Shown one piece after another: positions 36,401 to 49,900 of a stretch of 64,000 bases of DNA. A program made the position numbers and the translations under genes. Location of the stretch: contig NC_089749.1 in assembly GCF_040412425.1 (NCBI RefSeq), positions 9,308,662 to 9,372,661 on the forward strand, read 5' to 3'. How positions within the stretch are numbered: the stretch's first letter is position 1; the number at the start of each line of letters is the position of its first letter. The notes beneath the pieces were generated by a model. That model worked only from the letters and a program-made list of their open reading frames with translations, was not told where the DNA came from and ran no database searches. The DNA comes from Macrobrachium rosenbergii (taxonomy: Eukaryota > Arthropoda > Malacostraca > Decapoda > Palaemonidae).

Positions 36401-39400
36401 GTTGAGTTTCTTTTCACTGTGTGTGAAGGACTGGGACAATGTCTGAGTGTTTTGGAATTTAGGAAATGTGACATCTAAAAATCCCCCTGAAACCAGCATG
36501 ACGAGCAGTCAGACATGTCATGTAGAATAGAAAGTGAATGTTTTGCTGGTTTATGTTCTCAAATCAAGGTGCATTGTTCTTAACGATTTCTCAGCACCCA
36601 TGATATTGAAGATATGCAGTTAAAGTTCTTTAGCCCAGATTATCATACTGTCCAGCATGAGTCAGTGTCTGTCACCCATTTCAGCATAAAAAGAACTATT
36701 TGTTATCACTGCATTGTACCAGTTTTTTTATATATACACAGTATTGCATTTGTTTTTATGTGTTGTTTTCTACAATTTAATTTCTCCCAAATCCATATTG
36801 ACTGAATAAGTTAGGACTCCTTTTTGGATGATGTTCAAACAGTGTTAAGGCAAAAATAGCATGTAGGGTAATTATTTGGTTTTGTTAGTTAGAAGATGTT
36901 GAAAGGTTTAGGTTAATTTTTTTTACATTGACACCCATGATTCTCTCCCGGGAAACCATTGTGGCAAGATGGAAATCGTACTATGTATCCAAGGTTTTGT
37001 TCATAATCACTTTAAAGTGCCATTCGGTGTCTAACTACAACCGTAGATATGTTAATAAATAGCAGGTTTTTTTTTATGTATGTATATAGTAAATTCATAT
37101 TATCTTTGCTTCTAAAAGGGAACTACCACATGATCCTGTTTTGTGCAATGTGGGGAGTGACCAGAGTCCTTGTATACTAATGACTTGGGCCTCTGTTTTC
37201 AACTCATAATTCAGCTGTTCTTTCCACTGGTGATGTCTTATTGATCTTGAAAAGCTATGCCTTTCTTTAGAAAGCAGAAATACTGATCTAGAAACACAGA
37301 AATCTCCCGGATGTAGGAATGTAGTCTGATACTGTATTTTCTGCAAGCGTAGCTCTAGCAGGTTTTATGCGGTACAAGTCTCTTTACCCTATGTGATTTT
37401 TGATTAAGAATAGTGAGAATGAATTTATCTCTTTCTTTAAAGACATTCCATTGACTTACAAGCTAGTTTTACATGTTTTATGCAGTTGTTTATAATTGCT
37501 TGTATAAAGTATTACTCTCTAGTCCATGTCAGTATTTTAATTCAGTTGTTTTGCAATCTTCTGTTCGTCCGTCTCCGTGTTTTAGAGTTTTTATGCATCT
37601 CAACCTCTTTCTTTCAAGAAACGTATCTGTAATCTCCCGTGCAATCAGGCCCCATTTTTTCACTTTGTCTTCTCGTATTTTTCTTTGATGTCTGTAGAGT
37701 TATTCGAGATAACCCGTTGCTTTTACCTTTGCTCTTACATGAGAACCCAGCTGCCTTGCATTGGTACCTTTGATAGACCATATCCAGTACAGTGATTAGT
37801 AATACTTGCATACCTGCTGGTGAATGGTGTGCATTTTTAGGTTGGTGTGTTCCTATGCATTGCTGGTTGTACTGCTGTGAATAACAAATCCGGAGCTGGC
37901 ATCACGTTTGTTTTCATAAGAAGCCGTTCCTTTTGTATTTTTGCAGGCTTCTACCAGTCACAGGAGTTTGTGAATTTTAGACTTGTCCCATTTGAATTTT
38001 TGCTCATTTGGAATAAAATTTCTTGGAAGTTTTTCAGTCCCTTTTGTTATCGACATGTCCTTTTTTTTTTCCTTATATAACTCCTGGTGCATATGTTAAT
38101 CAGGACATGATGCTCAGCTGCGCTGAGTAGAATATTTGTGCGGTTTGCTCAGTCTCTGGAAGGAAGAATCTCTGTTTGGGTTTTTTGCTGAAGAATTTGG
38201 GAGTTAACGGAAGGAGAAGGTATCACAGTCATGAATCAAGATCTGTGGTTCTGATTTTCAAATTGGTTTATGAATTTAAGTGTTTCCCTTCTGGATCAAA
38301 AGTGTATCTTCCGGTTATTAGCAAAATTGACAATTGCTCATATCATTTCTTAAATTAGAATGTTTGTATATGTAAGGAGTTTGGGCTTCCTAGAATCATC
38401 ATATGTTGGCACCGTACTGTCCACAAGTTACCAAGTGTTATTTGACCAAAAGTCAGCTGATTCATAAGTGAGCTATTACAGTAACCTTTCTTTCTGAGGT
38501 GCTGGAGATTGCAGAGTTGTAACTGACACATCCTCATTATCTGTCATTCTCAGAGAACCTTGTACCATGGAGAAGTTCGTGGAAGGTAGATCATGTGGTC
38601 TTTTGTTCGCTTGATCATGAGCGTACGTTGTTGCCCCTATTGCAACTTGTCTGTTTCAAGTGACAGATCCATAGCTTGGTTATGGTAAATTACCATCACC
38701 TGCCTTTATTTGCAAATCGCCCCTCACATTCATTAAGGTTCTCATGGCAAGACAGTTTGTCTGAATGTGTTACCGCCTCATTCTCATCATCTGAATGTTA
38801 GGCAGAATCATAAAGGGTAAAATGGGTGCCCATCAATGATGTTTAATGCTCATTCATGATATATTTACTTTATCTCTGTTATTCACATTGAGGGAACATT
38901 TCTCATAGCACCAGTTGACAAGAATTACTATCAGCAATATTAAAAGGTATGCCATTCATTTTTGGTTTGGGCATCTGCAGTTCATTTCTGGTTTGGGCAT
39001 CTGCTGTAGACAAGAATCTTCAGTTGCAGAGATATGAATGATGTTGTGTATTGTCTTCATCAAGCGATTGACTTGCATTAAGGCTTGTGTAAAACTATGG
39101 ATGTTATGGCTTTTAAAAATTAAGAGTTTGTCGTTCTTCATATCAAACTTGTATTCTTTATTTAAATAATGCATTTTAGGATTAATTTGCTTGCTTCACA
39201 TGATAAAAAAAAATCCTTCTCCAGGTGTGTGTGTGTGCACCATAAATATATGAAAGCACCTGGGAAGGATGCGTTTTCATCTCTCAGAATGTAGTGTTTG
39301 TTATACCGTATGGGCATCACATACTATGAGTGATCATGTTACATTTTGAAAATAGTACATGTATCTTTTGTTTCGATGATTAGTGATGTTATAATTACTA

Positions 39401-42400
39401 ATGCAGTAATGATAAAGATTTTTTCAACATTGCAGCTTTTTGTTTTACAAATAAATGCATGTATACACATATACTATATATTATGGCATATGTAATTTCA
39501 ACCCTTCATATTTGTTGCAGCTGTTGTGTGTTACGATACATATTATTCCGTAGTCTAATTATATTTGCTGTACATCACACAAATTAGGTACCATATCAAG
39601 AAGTTTTGATTTCTCTCTGATATAATTCAGCGGTTAGGTTGATCTACTTAATTACACTAATAACGTTATGTTTTTCGTTGCGATCGAGAACACTTACGTC
39701 AGAATAATAGTTGAGGGTACCTTTTTCTCCGTTTTGTCACATCCCAGGCCAGTACGCAGTGCTAGGTGGTCAGGAAGATTTTCAGGTTAACACCAACCCC
39801 GACATTTTGTTACGTTTGTGCTACTGATGATGAGGCAGACCGCCTGCACCTGTTGTCATTGTATATTTTGTAGAATATCATGTATTTAAATGGTTATGTT
39901 ATTCTAATACACTTAGCGTCAGCACATTAACTTTTGACGTGCAGTATATAACTTGCCGTACGTGAAGGGCATGGTAGCTAGAGCTTCAAATGATCGTGTA
40001 TTGACTAATATTTATTTTCTTGTCAATAATAAATCTTTCTTGTGAGTATCTTGTAGGAGGTTTCAATTAAAGAACTGTGAAAGGCAGATACAGTGTACCA
40101 CTGTACTGTAATAGAATATCGAGATACATTTGCCGGGTAAAGGAATGTGACAGTCATTCAGTGCATACTGATGGTAGATTGTTGTTAATATGTGTGAACT
40201 AATGTGTTGAATATTATTTTCAGCTGATGACACTGACCATTTAAAAGCTATAGTTGTTAACATACTAACCATGCGCTTAGTATTGCACTGATTTCTGGTG
40301 AAAGTTAAGCTGCTGTTTAGGAAGAACACAGTGGGATGTCGTAATCGAATTTGAGTCTCAAGGTAGTACAGTATTGTTTGTATGTTATTTATTCACGGTG
40401 ATATTGGCAATATTTGTTTATTCCCCCTACGTATATCAAATCAAATTCACATTGGCATGTTTTAAAAGACACCGATTTCAAATACTAGAGAGCCATGATT
40501 GAATTGTTGTGCTCATGGAAATCATGTTTAATTAGAATAAACAAAGGACTTGCATCTTAAGTCTTTTGTCAAAGTGTACAGCTTCATTTATTTGCTACAG
40601 TTTGTTTTATTTGTAGTTTGCTGACACTGACTTGGTGTTCGGGTGTTTTTCCACTTTGTGCAATTCTCCTTCACCTTCCAGTGACTGACAGGCCCTTTAG
40701 TAAGAAAGGGTGTCACCCTTTGTTTAAAGACTAGTAGGGACTTGTGAAGGCAGTCAGTTCCAGCAACTAGGAAGATTTTTTTGTGAATTTATGTTGGGAA
40801 AACATCAAAGAAGGGTGTAACATTTTGCCAAGAGGTTTTACGTCGCTAAGGAAACAGCTATGCATATCATGATGCTTACAAGTTTTTCATATTTTGCTTC
40901 TGATAAGTAATAAAATCAAAGGGTGTGAAAAATTTGGATATTCATACGCAGATGTTATTGTACTGTATTTGTGACTGGCAAATATATTTGATATTTGTAT
41001 TGTGTAAGATTCATGGGAAGGTATGAAAGTGCCTTGTGTCATTCTTCCAATTGTATTTTTTTTTAAATTCCGCTAGAAAAAGACCGTTTCAACACGAATT
41101 GCGCTTCAGACGTTTCTCTGTATATTAGAGAGTCGAAGCAGGCCCTTTCCCCCTTGTCCCGAGAGAAAGGATGCTGTGGAGTAGACTCAGATATTTATAG
41201 AACTATAATGGAAGTGTTTGTTACCTATTTTGCTACAAGTTTTGCATAACCATATTCATGATGTGGCCAGAAGTCTAGTCTGTAATATTAAAAACTAAAC
41301 TCTTAATTTCTGTTTCATTTATTCCATTCATTATGCAGTAATGTTTCTGTAATGCGCTTTTGGGATGGGCGACCAATGTTGTCATGATATACCGGTTTAT
41401 GTTAATAATGTGGTAACATAATGTTAATGCAGCTAGGTTACTTGTTTACCCTTATTAGGTACCATTGAATGTTAATATAGGATGTTTCCAATGGCAGATT
41501 AGAAAGCAGAGCATGAATTAGAGACATTACATTATGCAGTACTAGCTTGGAACTTTTATTTGTAGGAGTAATCAATATGACGTGAATGCGGAACTTTTAC
41601 AATAAAGCATATCTATCGCGAGATTCCAACTTTCAACAAACACATTGTATCAAGTATCGGAAACAAGTCCTTGAAAGAAATTTGGTTGGAATCTTTAAAA
41701 TTTTCAGTGTATACAGTTATTAAATTTTTAAGGAGTTGCAGTACATATTAAATATGATCTAATAATTAGATTTTAAAACTGATGCTCTAAACCCTGACAC
41801 TTGAGATTAGAATTGATTGATTTTTATTTATGAAAGAACTTTTGGTTCATATGTAGTCCTGTAAAATTTTTGCTTTTGAATATTAAAGAACTGTGTCAAA
41901 GATTATGTATTTCAACTGTTCATTTTTTTATTGGTGTTGATGCTCATAAGTTGAGACTCTAGTGCTTATTTAAGGTGACATCCCCCACTCTCTCTCTCTC
42001 TCTCACTTGAGGGACTTGTCTCAACTGAAGATTTTTGTATATGTTTACTTTTTATGTTTTTTGTGATTTTCACCAGCATTGATCTAGTTATTTTCTTCTT
42101 AGGAATGAGTCAAAGACTAGACTACCCTGCACTTGCTCGAGAGCGAGAAAAATAGCCTTGATAACGCGTAACATTTTTTGGCACCGAGCCTGAGACACAA
42201 TGCAGCTCTATACTTTATAAATAGCTCTTAAGCGTAGTTCCGTGACTCAGATGCCAAGGTTCGTAAGGTATGTACGGATGTTTTGAGTTTGTTACGAGCA
42301 GGAAATGGCTCTCATTTTTTTGTAGCTCTGTTGTAAAGTACGAGCCTTAGATTTTTTCACGAGTAGCCTTCAGTCCAAGAAAGGCTGTAGTACTACTTGC

Positions 42401-42636
42401 ACTGTTACATAGGATTTTTCCACATTCTTATATTATTTGCTTTTGATACTTTGGTTTTCATTCATTTACTTGCACAGGTTATTGTGAAAAAGTGTATTAA
42501 GACCACTGTGTACATTTTTAGACTTACTGTAGTCAAATTATGGCATGGGAAGCAGCATGAAGGCAAGGAATGTCCAAGACTTTGATCAGGATACAAAAAG
42601 CTGTAACCTGGGGTATAGTATGTAATTTAGAGAACT
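30426..42636 (+). other. 3' UTR of the TLC gene and intergenic DNA, no supported gene
   Basis: A 12-kb A+T-rich stretch. AATAAA signals at 31097-31102, 31162-31167 and 32393-32398 could end the TLC transcript, and more occur around 37050, 40028 and 41600, so the 3' end cannot be placed. Short minus-strand frames near 33.9-35.4, 37.1-37.8 and 38.4 kb are about 60-80 codons and not clearly above chance. A 21-bp direct duplication (ttcattt(t/c)tggtttgggcat) lies at 38958-39002, and a CT run at 41989-42004. Confidence 0.5.
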
Positions 42637-43039
42637 TTATTTTGGTAAACAAGTTCCTACAGTGATACAAACTTGTCCTTTATATGGATACCCTTGGCAA
42701 CAGATGGTTCGGTCCTTGAAGCATAGATGCACAAAACCATCTCCTTCAACCAGTGTAGTGTAGATAGACTTGATGTGCTCTCCACCACGCTGTTGTGGAA
42801 GCTGATATCGAGTGGTTTGTGACTGTGGCCTGATTTTGAATCCATCTTTTTGTAATTGTGCTCGGAATGATGGTGATTCTTCTTGTGCAAGAATTATCAG
42901 CATAGGCATCTTGGAGATTTTGACTCTGCAATCTATCTGTTTTCCATTGAGCCTCATTCTGTTTGTCATGCAGAGTTCAGGAAGGTTCGACTTCCCTGAC
43001 TTGTTAGAAAAATGTAAATTACCTAAAAATTTCCCGTGT
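42637..43039 (-). pseudogene. Coding-like antisense frame of unknown function, possible pseudogene or terminal exon
   Basis: An open minus-strand frame of about 133 codons ends at a TAA that is itself part of AATAAA (ccaAATAAAgtt), so stop and poly(A) signal overlap. The product is basic and Cys-containing (MTNRMRLNGKQIDCRVKISK early, KGQVCITVGTCLPK at the end). Upstream, other frames contain coding-like pieces (DSVLDNLALRQTIIVEGQNP at about 43115-43055, and 43558-43274) separated by frame changes and stops, as in a decayed retrocopy. A weak acceptor (tttttctaacaag) lies near 42999. No family was recognised. Confidence 0.3.
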
Positions 43040-44452
43040 TAATCTCATTATTACGGGATTTTGCCCTTCTACAATTATGGTCTGTCGTAGCGCTAAATTG
43101 TCAAGGACGCTATCTAGCTTTGATGTGCATGTAATTAGAACTTTTACTTTTGAATACAGCATTGGCTCTTGAAATTATTCGTGCTTGTTGCTAGAGGTGC
43201 AGTCTACATTTTCTGTCATCTTGGAGGAATGTCACTCAACAATTGTCATCTTTTTGAGAGTTGTGAATCAGGTTTACAGATGGTGTTTATGGCCAGTCAT
43301 TGCTGGTGGATAGGTGATTTCATTACCGATAGATTTACAAATGTTAGGGCACTGTTCGTGACATTTGTTTAGCCTAGAATTAGCCCTTGCAAACTTGGAG
43401 GACAGTGTTTCATCCCTTGGAAAATTATTAATAAATCTGGTTAACAGAGCAGTTATGTGTGGGTCTTTGAAACTAAAAATATAATTGATGCCATTTGTCA
43501 TCGCAGTCTGCTTTAAGTAGACAAATGTTTTGTGTGTATTGTACTCAAAATGAGACACCCTGTTGACAATAGTTGCCAGGCCATTCCATTATAATACTCT
43601 TAGTATTCAGATTCCTTGAATGCAGTAAAATTCATGACGTTCACTGTATATGCCTCCAGCTCTGGTTTACCCAGGAGATAGCTCTGCGTGTTCTATTTTA
43701 AATATTAATATTCCTGTAAAAGTTGGAATTATATTAAAAAGTATTGATTTCATCATGATGCATCAGTATTTTTACATCATCTTTTCCGTAACGGAAAAAA
43801 GGATATTTTTAAAATGTTTAACCTTAAATGTTGATGCAGTAAAATTACATGAAGCTGGAAAAAAAATCTAGATGGTTTGTACATTTGGTGGGAAGAGTTG
43901 AGGAACAGTTGGTCAGAAAAGTAAAAGATTTACAAGCAGCAGGATAAAGACCTTTAAGATCCAGGAATCATGGAGAAAGAGGACTGACCCAGATCTTACA
44001 GACAAAGAGGTCAGGACAGATAGCTGTTTGTATATCAATCTTTGATTATGAGATTTTCTCTTTTCTTCTGTCACGTATCAACTCCACCTGAAAGCCCACC
44101 AGTAATCTTTTTCTGCTTTTTCATTCCTGTATCTTCTGATTTTCTGACCAATTTTTCCTCTGCTTGCATTTCAATACTGCACCCATGAATCACAACACTT
44201 TATGATCAAACCTTATCAATATCTGTCATTTTCTTTGTAATTTTCCTCAAGTGAAGCCAGTATTGCTTGAACAATTTGGGCTATTCTTCCAAGTTACAGA
44301 AAATAATTATTACTAAGGATTTGATGCCATCCTAATTAGTAGACTTACTACAGTAGATAGAGGAAAAATTAGTTTTATAACTAAGTTCACAATGAATACA
44401 ACACTGGATATGCTCAAGGGATACAATAAACTAGGAAGTAATAAATTTCATA

Positions 44453-45067
44453 TTTATTTGTTTGGCTGACAGAAGACAAACAGAAAATAAGAGAAAGTTT
44501 TTTGGAAGCATTAGAAAAAAGAAGAAAATGAAAGGGGTAGATATGACCATCATAGCCACCTTATGCATACACAACAGCTCCCCCATTAGATAATTCTTCT
44601 GTCTTTTTTAATAAATGTACAAAAATTCACTTTATGTCCAAGACCTGTACAAAATAAGTACATACATCTACATACACATACAGCACTAACATTTACTCTC
44701 TTTGTACTGTACCTCACTGTAAAAGGAAAAATAGGATAAAACTATCTACACATCTTTGGGTCGCGAAACGTCTATTTCGCTAAAACTGGGCAAATTACAA
44801 TGATGGTTGTGATCGTACAAACAAAAGCAACCTTTGGCAACAGGTTAACAACCAATGTTACAGCCTAGACCAAAATTACACAAAAAAAAATAAAAAAAAA
44901 ATGAAACCAGCAGAGTCGAAAGGAATGAGGCAAATATAAAATTTACTCCTTACTGTACTCTACTTATCTCCTTTTGTTAGAGATCTCTGGTAAGCTTAAA
45001 GTATAAAAACTAGAAGCTTCTGTTCAACTGGACTTATAAAGGCCATATTAAAGCACCATGATTTATT
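44453..45067 (-). terminator. Candidate poly(A) signals of the SUN gene
   Basis: On the minus strand AATAAA occurs at 45067-45062 and 44458-44453, about 650 and 1,260 nt after the SUN stop codon. Either could end the 3' UTR. The plain sequence between them and the stop codon shows no coding potential. Confidence 0.35.
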
Positions 45068-45715
45068 TCGTCAATATGTACAAATATATGCATGTCAAGC
45101 TATCTCTTTGTGCAAATGCATGCATTTGTACTGGATATCAACATTTGGACAGCATTCATGCACTGTAGATTTACAGACTGGAAGGAACTTCTACCCATAT
45201 TTGATTTCTGGTAATTTAGAACTCCACATTTTTTCGAGAACCCTACGATGTATGAAACTTAAAATTTTCCTGATCAAAAATGCACATACGAGCAATGGAA
45301 AACTTCAATCACAACAAAAGGAAACATAAAAGGGGAACTTCACACATTCTTCTCGCTGAGATAAGACCATACACACTTGTTTCTGTCACAGAAATTGTTC
45401 CTCCCTTTCTATTAAAACAGGTACTCAAATCTTCATGCATCCTTTTATCCATCTGAGAGGACATGAAGCTAAAATATCAACTCAAATCTGAAAAGCATTG
45501 TCATTAGTTTTTTTTTGCAGAAACTAGAACATAAAAACAGAATCTCCAATACAGAAGGTGAACAGAAAATCACCTTCAGTGTTTTTCAGTATACTGTTAG
45601 AAATACTTCCTTGAGGAGGATAAAACTTTAAGGCCACTTTGATACTCTAAAACACTGAAAATAACTTCTCAAAAAGATTGGCCACTAGACAAAAAGTTCC
45701 ATTATGTTTTCACTT

Positions 45716-46945
45716 CTACAAAAGACGAACGCCGTGCACTCTAAACCTATAAAGACATGTGTACTGAAGATTACCATGGTTGCTATTGATTTTCAGCTCT
45801 ATTAGTGGAAAATACTCGGTGTTTTCGGTCTTTACTGGGAAATACTGCAATGGTTCACCATTTTCTACGTACTCATAAGTTCCAAGGAAAACCCCCTCAT
45901 CTTTTTCAGAAAACAAGCCCCAAACTTCAAATCCACGAGGTGCAGAGTCAATAGCCCCATTTGGGGAGAGGGATTTTGGAATGTGTTCCAAAGTGAAACC
46001 TGTTGGTTTTACCATTCCAGCAAGCTGAATTACAATGTACCCTTGTGACCCTTTGAAAGCCCAGCATTGGCCAGGCATTGTTTCTGGCTGAATGACAGTA
46101 CGAGGGTTATTTGTAGAATAGCGATACACTGGGAATCCTAGCAACCGCACTTCTGCCTGGTGTACCTGCAAGAACAAAGATGACCATGCAATAAAGCTAG
46201 GCTTTATGAAAAGGATAAAGTATAGTGCAGAAAATTTTATTCTTAAATTTATTTGAAAATGTTTATTTCATGATGCAGCCTACTTAAGAAAATGAAGGAA
46301 ACACCTACTTGCTACAGTAACATGAAAAATTATGTCATTTTCTAGCATAAGAAACCTCAACTTAAGCATTTTTCAATAAAAATATCTGCAGTACTTATTC
46401 TAGGAGATATATTTTAAATGTAGGAACTGAACATTCAACTGCAAATGTAAAATATATTTTGAATGTCATGTGATCTAAAATTCCCTCTGTTGTAATAAAA
46501 GTGGTCTGAATTTACCAGATCAGTTTCAACTTATGAACAAAAGCAGTAACATACTGACATCACTCTCCCCAAAGTTTTTGAAGGAATTAGCCACCTTACT
46601 GATATGTACAAGTACAAATTACAAAATTTCCAAGATTTACTATTCCACACTTTACTCTTACGTTAAGATTAGAGCTGTCTGACCCCTTACCTGGTAGCTC
46701 TCTGTGCATCTTGTTGAGATTATATTTCCTCCAGCACTTTCTAATGCATGATCAACCATGCCCGTTTTGTCAGCGTCATATTTTCTTAAGGCAGCTTGAA
46801 CTATCTTCAGAACCTCAGTTTCATTTAATCCACCCGAGAGATGCATTCCAGGTACAAACACAGCATCACCTCCATCATGCGACATATTAACTGACGCAGA
46901 ACCAGTAACTCCGACGATCTCATTTTTACCACTGCCCTGTTTCAC
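45716..46945 (-). other. SUN domain (last two exons of the SUN gene)
   Basis: Exons 46945-46691 and 46165-45716 encode the pre-SUN helix (NETEVLKIVQAALRKY) and the whole SUN domain: GGNIISTRCTESY, NPRTVIQPETMPGQCWAFKG, FTLEHIPKSLSP and YTCLYRFRVHG, with stop at 45716. The Cys of STRC matches the vertebrate SUN residue that cross-links KASH peptides. The Cys pair in GQCWAF and YTCLYRF matches the structural disulfide. The domain is intact and ends four residues after RFRVHG, as expected. Confidence 0.93.
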
Positions 46946-49900
46946 CTGGTAAAAGAAAGAAGCTATGTATCAGAAAAACAAACACAGGACATTGAACATA
47001 TGTCATGTGATCACAATTGCTGTTATAATGACTAAATGACATTCTATCAATAAATGGATGATATATCACTTAAATGAAGTCTTACCTCTGTAGCCTTGTC
47101 ACCTGCTTGACTTTCACTTACGTGTACCATAGCCTCTGTGACTGCAGCTGTAACTGCGCCTGGTAACGTTGCTGCTACAATCTCTGGGACCGATGACGAG
47201 ACTTCTTCAGATACCATACTTGGTAAAATTTCCTTCACAGCTTCAGGTACTGATTTTTCCATTTCAACGAGAACAGCTTTCTTGACAGCAACATCTACGG
47301 CATTACTAACTGCAGTTTCGACAGCAGCACCCACTTGTTCTCGCACAACAGAATTTACATTTTCTTTAAGGCTTTCTTTCAGTTGGACATTATTTGTTTC
47401 TACTTCTTGGGCAAGGTCTTCTGTCACTTTTGCTCTCAAAATCTCAGCAGCTGCCTGTACTTGTGAACTTACTTCACCTTGGATTGCCTGCTGAGTTTCC
47501 ACAGAGAACTGCTGTTGCTGTTTACTCATTTCCTCTTGCAATTTCAACAAGACAGTTCCCATGACCATTTGTGTTGTCTGGCTAATCGTTGCTTGGGTGG
47601 CATCTGAAGAGGGAAAATAATTTTATTAACAAAGGCAGAACCTACTATTTATTTCTTCCTATTTTTTAAAGCAGAATTAAATTGTTATACACATAACAGT
47701 TTTACTTCATGAGTGCATAAATCTCGGCACAGTCAACTTCCTAGTAAAACAAATCAAGTAAATAACCACATTTCCCAGCATCCATCTGCCTGACATATCA
47801 AAGTAACCCAGGATGTAACTGATGCTTTAATTAGTTTGATGTCCTGCCTATATATATGTTCTCCTACTGAGTATTAGTTATTTTCAGTTTATTCTGCAGA
47901 GCAGATTTTCCTCAAATCTTTTCAGGCAAGGGATTAGCTAACCAAAGAGATGTGCAACTATGCACGTCCCTCATCTTCAGTCCTCATTCGACCTCATTCT
48001 TTAAGATGGGACAGCCATGCTTGCTTTCAGTTATCCTCAGACATTTAGATCTCCAGTTAGCATTACTACCTTCACATAGAGGCCAATTTATACGGCACTT
48101 ATGCTTGGTGTCGCCTTATACAAAGGTTTGGGGTTTCCCACTGTACAAGATTCTTTTAAGGTTTTTTCTAGACCACCAAATCACGCTGCCATCACACCTG
48201 AAGGATTTGTTCTTGTACAAGGGCTGAAAGAAAGGGCTAGGTCAAAGTTAATCTTTGACACCTAAGTAGGAGAGACCAATGGAAATGGACAGTAAGTCAG
48301 TCAGAGGGTAGAAACAAATATACCGCTGACGGCCAAATGAAGGCTACAGTGAATCTTCTGTAGTATCTCTACTGAAACCTTCCCTACAAATTCTGAGGAA
48401 GTCTCTCAACTCTTGTTGAATTTTATCCATTATCTTTGGTCTCTTTCTACCAGATGTCCAATTTGCTAGAACCCAAACTACAGGAACTTGAAGGAAATTT
48501 TATGTACTTAAAAACAGGTATCCTAAGAGTCAACATACTGTAGTAAAGTCTTCCATTTTGCTGTCCAGCCCCTCTAATTTTTTTAGTGAAACTGTGTCAT
48601 TTCCTCCCAGTTTTACCTTTATCCAATGTTTTTCTGGTGTTCAACCACTCCAAGTTCCCATTTTCACTATCTTCAAAAAAATGAATGGTTGAGAATCCCA
48701 GTGTTAAACAAAACAGCCAGCATTGTATACTGGAACTGTCAATTGCAGATGGTCCACTTGAGACACTCCTATATATATAGTTTTGCTTTTCATCTTTTAA
48801 CGCTGGCAAACTGTTTACAATATGGATTAGAAAAGAAATTGAGTTTTAGCTTTGTTCTCAATAGGTACACTTTTGATGTCTATTTTTTTATTTCTCCTAC
48901 TCTTTTTCCCTTCAAATATGCTTCCATGGTACTCATTATTTTCTTTTCCTGTAGACAGTTTTTAACTGTAAGTAATTTTTTCCCTTTGAAAGTTTACTGA
49001 CCTCACTCTTTTAACACCATAAATATATTTACCCTTTATATGATACTAATCACTATCCAAACTCACCATCATCTGGCTTGAGTTGCATGACAGACATCAA
49101 CTCGCTAAGCTTGTCATTAAGTTCATCTTTGGCGACAAAGTAATTCTTCATCCAGGCACCAATATCCCGTTTTTCTGTGTCGCTTGTTCCATTCGAAGTT
49201 AGACCAAATATATCTGCCAACATAGCTGGTATTTTCTTATCATCACAACAGGCCTTTACATCTGCAGCCAGATTTGTATGATCCACCTGTTAAAAGACAT
49301 GGTTTGAAATGTCAAATAAACATTGAGATAGGTGATGAATCTCCATAAATCATAATGTTACTTTAAGCTCTCTCTCCAAAGTGATTTCTTGAACAATGTT
49401 AGCATGCTTCCTAGCCATAACACTTCACTGAAACTACATTGGTATACTGTACCTCTAATTTGTTAATCTGTTGTAAAAGTTGTTTGATCTGTTCTTCAAT
49501 GTCACGGTGGTCCTCAATTGACTTTTGCATCCACTGCCTCCAATTTTCCTTCAATGTTGTACAGGCGCTGCCCTAACTGAAAAATAAATTACAGCCAATG
49601 AGTAACGTGACTAAAAAGAAATAAGGTGTTTATTAAAATGCACTTCTAACCTAAGCAAACCCAAGCTTATGACCATCAGAAAGGAAACAAATGATAAAAA
49701 GGTCAAGTCAGGAAAGTGGCCGCGTGGATGCTCCTGGAAAAGTGTAGGAATGAATGTATGTGCTATGTATTATATGTAAAAGATGGTATCACACGATACA
49801 CTCATGTGTAAATACGTAAGGACTTTTTGTTGGCCAAAATAGGAACAGCTAATGGAAAAGATTTAATTAGTTATAAAAATATCTTCGCCAGACCACAAAG

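Noticed and set aside
33881..38537. Several 60-80 codon minus-strand frames (33.9, 34.3, 35.2, 37.1, 37.6, 38.4 kb)
   Set aside because: Length and number are near chance for this much A+T-rich DNA. No motif or splice pattern links them.
47952..48227. 91-codon plus-strand frame in a SUN intron
   Set aside because: Antisense to a well-supported intron, with low-complexity Leu/Ser content and no homology recognised.
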